Positions 61,651-64,000 of a DNA stretch of 64,000 nt are shown here, in pieces. Location of the stretch: assembly GCF_000003605.2 (NCBI RefSeq), contig NW_003121417.1, forward strand, positions 216,198 to 280,197. The letters are read 5' to 3'. The notes below the pieces were generated by a model. That model was not told the origin of the DNA. It made no database searches and was given only the letters and a program-made list of their open reading frames with translations. The translations under genes were made by a program, and so were the position numbers. Position 1 is the stretch's first letter, and every line of letters begins with the position of its first letter. The stretch is from Saccoglossus kowalevskii (lineage: Eukaryota > Hemichordata > Enteropneusta > Harrimaniidae).

Positions 61651-64000
61651 AAAGTATTCCACGTTCTTCGTGTAATTGAGTGTTCGTATGCGAGGGATTT
61701 TTCCACACAAAAACGACGAATTCAGATGATAATTTCAGCGCCTGGCTTAATAATTGCCCCTACGAATTGTTTGACTGGGATAGTTTGGTAGTTTTTTCTT
61801 GATTTGTAGAAAACTGAAAAAAGGCGTTTCACAACTTGTCTCTTTATTTAGTTTCATGTCGTATTCAAGATGGTGACCCCCATATAGTAAACAACGCATT
61901 TATTATCACTTGTGTGCCAGCTGACTGTGTATAAATAGAAGACTATTTGTTGATTGGTTTCATTTCATAATTCGAATTTGTTTCATATACGGACGAAAGT
62001 GAATCTCTCTAGTTTGAATACAGTTTTTTTTGCAAGTGATGTCATGCCTGTATTTAATAGGGGTTCTATAATAAGTAAGCCTTGAAATAGTGAATACAAT
62101 TTTAACGATGACTAATTGGTACTGAAATGGCGAACTGCTACATTTGAAGTGAATAAATAGCTGGACCATTTTTTCTGCTATATTGCGAATACCGGTGTAC
62201 TTGAACCAGCTTTATTTGGAACATTCATGCTGATTACTATTTAATTTAAAAAATGACTAATCACCATTTGTTATTTTTGTTAAAAGTTGGAGACTTAATG
62301 GTGTTTTGTATATAATATAGCCCTGCTTTTAAAGTAACATTGTCGAGTTTAATTCCTGCAAAACATTCACCACAGAAACGGCTGCCACTTTTAGAAGAAT
62401 GACGTGGTATGGAGAATTGATATGTTGTGTACTAGTATAATGCAAACAGCTGCTGAGCGCGTAGACACGAGCTTTATTACACTTCCTGGTATGCCTCGAT
62501 ACTTCCCTTACGTCATACTTGCATTCGGATGCATTGCTGAAACAAACGTTAATTTTCTATTATATAAGAATTCAATTAGTTGATTTAATCTAGCTTCAGC
62601 TGATAGCAAAGCGAGCTCCATGAATATTTAAAACGCTTGAATCCGTTCATATGGAAATATACATAACCAAACGAAATGACGTGGTACTATGTAAACGACA
62701 GTACCGCTAATTATACAACATTTGATGATTTGCATAATTGATCGTATAAATCAACGAAAGACTAACAATACTGAAGATACTATTTATTACAGGCACAAAA
62801 CGAATGTAAATTACACATAGGATTAGAACTCACCACTTCGAAACATCTTATAATGAACGCGGGCCTACAATGATTAGATTAAACATGGATATTCTGACGT
62901 CACAAAAAATGTGCAGAATACATTTCTGCATATATACAGAACCAGGTATTTCATAATCAGAACGACTTAACCAGTTACGATTAGTTATATTCTCATTTAC
63001 GATTTCGTGATTCATTATTATATACCGGCCAAGTAATTGACAGCGCGGGTAATCATTCAGCCACGGCGTTGCAGCTGGTGATTTCTAGCATTAATTTAAG
63101 ACAAGCCATAGTGTTACTGACCATAATTTACCCACTGCAACATTAAAAGCAGCTGGCCTGAAAGTGTCCGTGTGCCGTTGACAGGGTGGAGTTATTTTAA
63201 GCAGTGATGTTATGAAATAGGCTTGTGGTTCTGGCTCATGAGTGGTCGTGGGAATAGATAGTGAAAATTAAAGAATGATTTGTTGATTGAGAATTATGTT
63301 GACTATGCCTTGTACTTAAAAATAAATAACGCAGCCAGTGTATAAGTAGCTAACACTGTTCTCAATCGTAATAGCAATCAGGTAAAGCATCTGTTTCTAG
63401 TACCCATGCGCAGAAGTAAGGATGCTCGAGAATGTACGTGAATATTTGATAATTGATCAAAAAAATGTCGGTTACACGTAATAACCTGCCGACCTGTTTT
63501 TTTTAATTAGTAAAGCTTTGAAAAAATAATGACCATCGATACATAACACTTGAAATGAAATAGCCTTATGGACTGCCATATGTCTTAGATCAGAGTAACA
63601 TTTAATGAAATGTACACTCTGTAAGAATAATAGTTCTGTTCACAGTCGACTTCGCTGCAGTTTCAATAAATTAAAACAGAAATACAAAATATAGTCGACA
63701 ATGAAGAAACAAAAATAGTGAGACAATCACAAATATCCAGTGAATACAAAAAAACTGTGTGGTGTGCTTGAAAATTGCAAAGCGTCATGAATATTATTAT
63801 TTAAAAAGTAATATTACATTGTTGAATAATTACCCCGTGTTTGTTTCGTTGCTATGTTTTATTTCGATAGCGTCTACATAATTGATAGTGCCTTTCTACA
63901 AACAGAGAGTGAAATAAACTATAGCTCATCATGTCTAAGTGAGGTTATTTGATTGTTAGACTGTGCCACGCCTAAATTATTTCCCGCAGTGATTCTCGAG
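61651..64000. other. AT-rich non-coding DNA
   Basis: No supported gene or repeat. A full CRE lies at 62895-62902. Confidence 0.6.
62895..62902. promoter_or_regulatory. Full CRE palindrome TGACGTCA
   Basis: Perfect CREB/ATF site in otherwise plain AT-rich DNA. Confidence 0.4.

Overview
This is an AT-rich, gene-poor stretch of a bilaterian invertebrate genome, most likely marine. I can name no complete protein-coding gene and see no rRNA, tRNA or CRISPR. The clade cannot be fixed from the sequence. The animal assignment rests on three things: split, short coding-like segments with spliceosomal-type borders; abundant non-autonomous repeats of the Helentron/HINE and MITE type; and AGAGGGCGC-type (CTCF-like) motifs. 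One 50-base run of N (21537-21586) marks an assembly gap.

Layout. 1-903 is the right part of a tandem-array element (162-bp units, ACAT microsatellite, terminal hairpin). 904-9040 is plain AT-rich DNA with one weak exon candidate. 9040-9560 is a decayed tandem array. 11590-11727 is the best internal-exon candidate. 14432-14596 is a MITE with a second copy at 53113-53277. 17023-18694 is an element with 162-bp terminal inverted repeats. 19469-20391 is a second tandem-array element family. 21344-21725 is an inverted-repeat element that holds the gap. 26060-27686 is a complete copy of the first array family, with a long open frame beside it. 34806-35302 looks like a solo LTR set in an AT microsatellite and carrying two perfect heat-shock elements. 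35762-35911 (minus) encodes a hydrophobic leader followed by a 2A-like ribosome-skipping motif (DIETNPGP). 37-41 kb holds several coding-like open frames. 42-49.5 kb is richer in GC and in CRE, GC-box, E-box and CTCF-like motifs and may be a regulatory or promoter region. 51-54.2 kb holds a diverged direct duplication of about 700 bp. 58850-59517 is a TTAA-flanked (piggyBac-type) MITE. The last 4.5 kb is plain AT-rich DNA.

How it fits together. The window reads as intergenic or large-intron DNA shaped by non-autonomous DNA elements. The two array families share one design: a short left terminus, a tandem array of about 140-160 bp units, a short-unit microsatellite, and a right-end hairpin whose arm repeats the left terminus. 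That is the published plan of Helentron-derived HINE/DINE elements. A third hairpin tail at 36611-36665 looks like a remnant of the same kind. All coding calls come from reading frames and splice-like borders only and are given low to moderate confidence.
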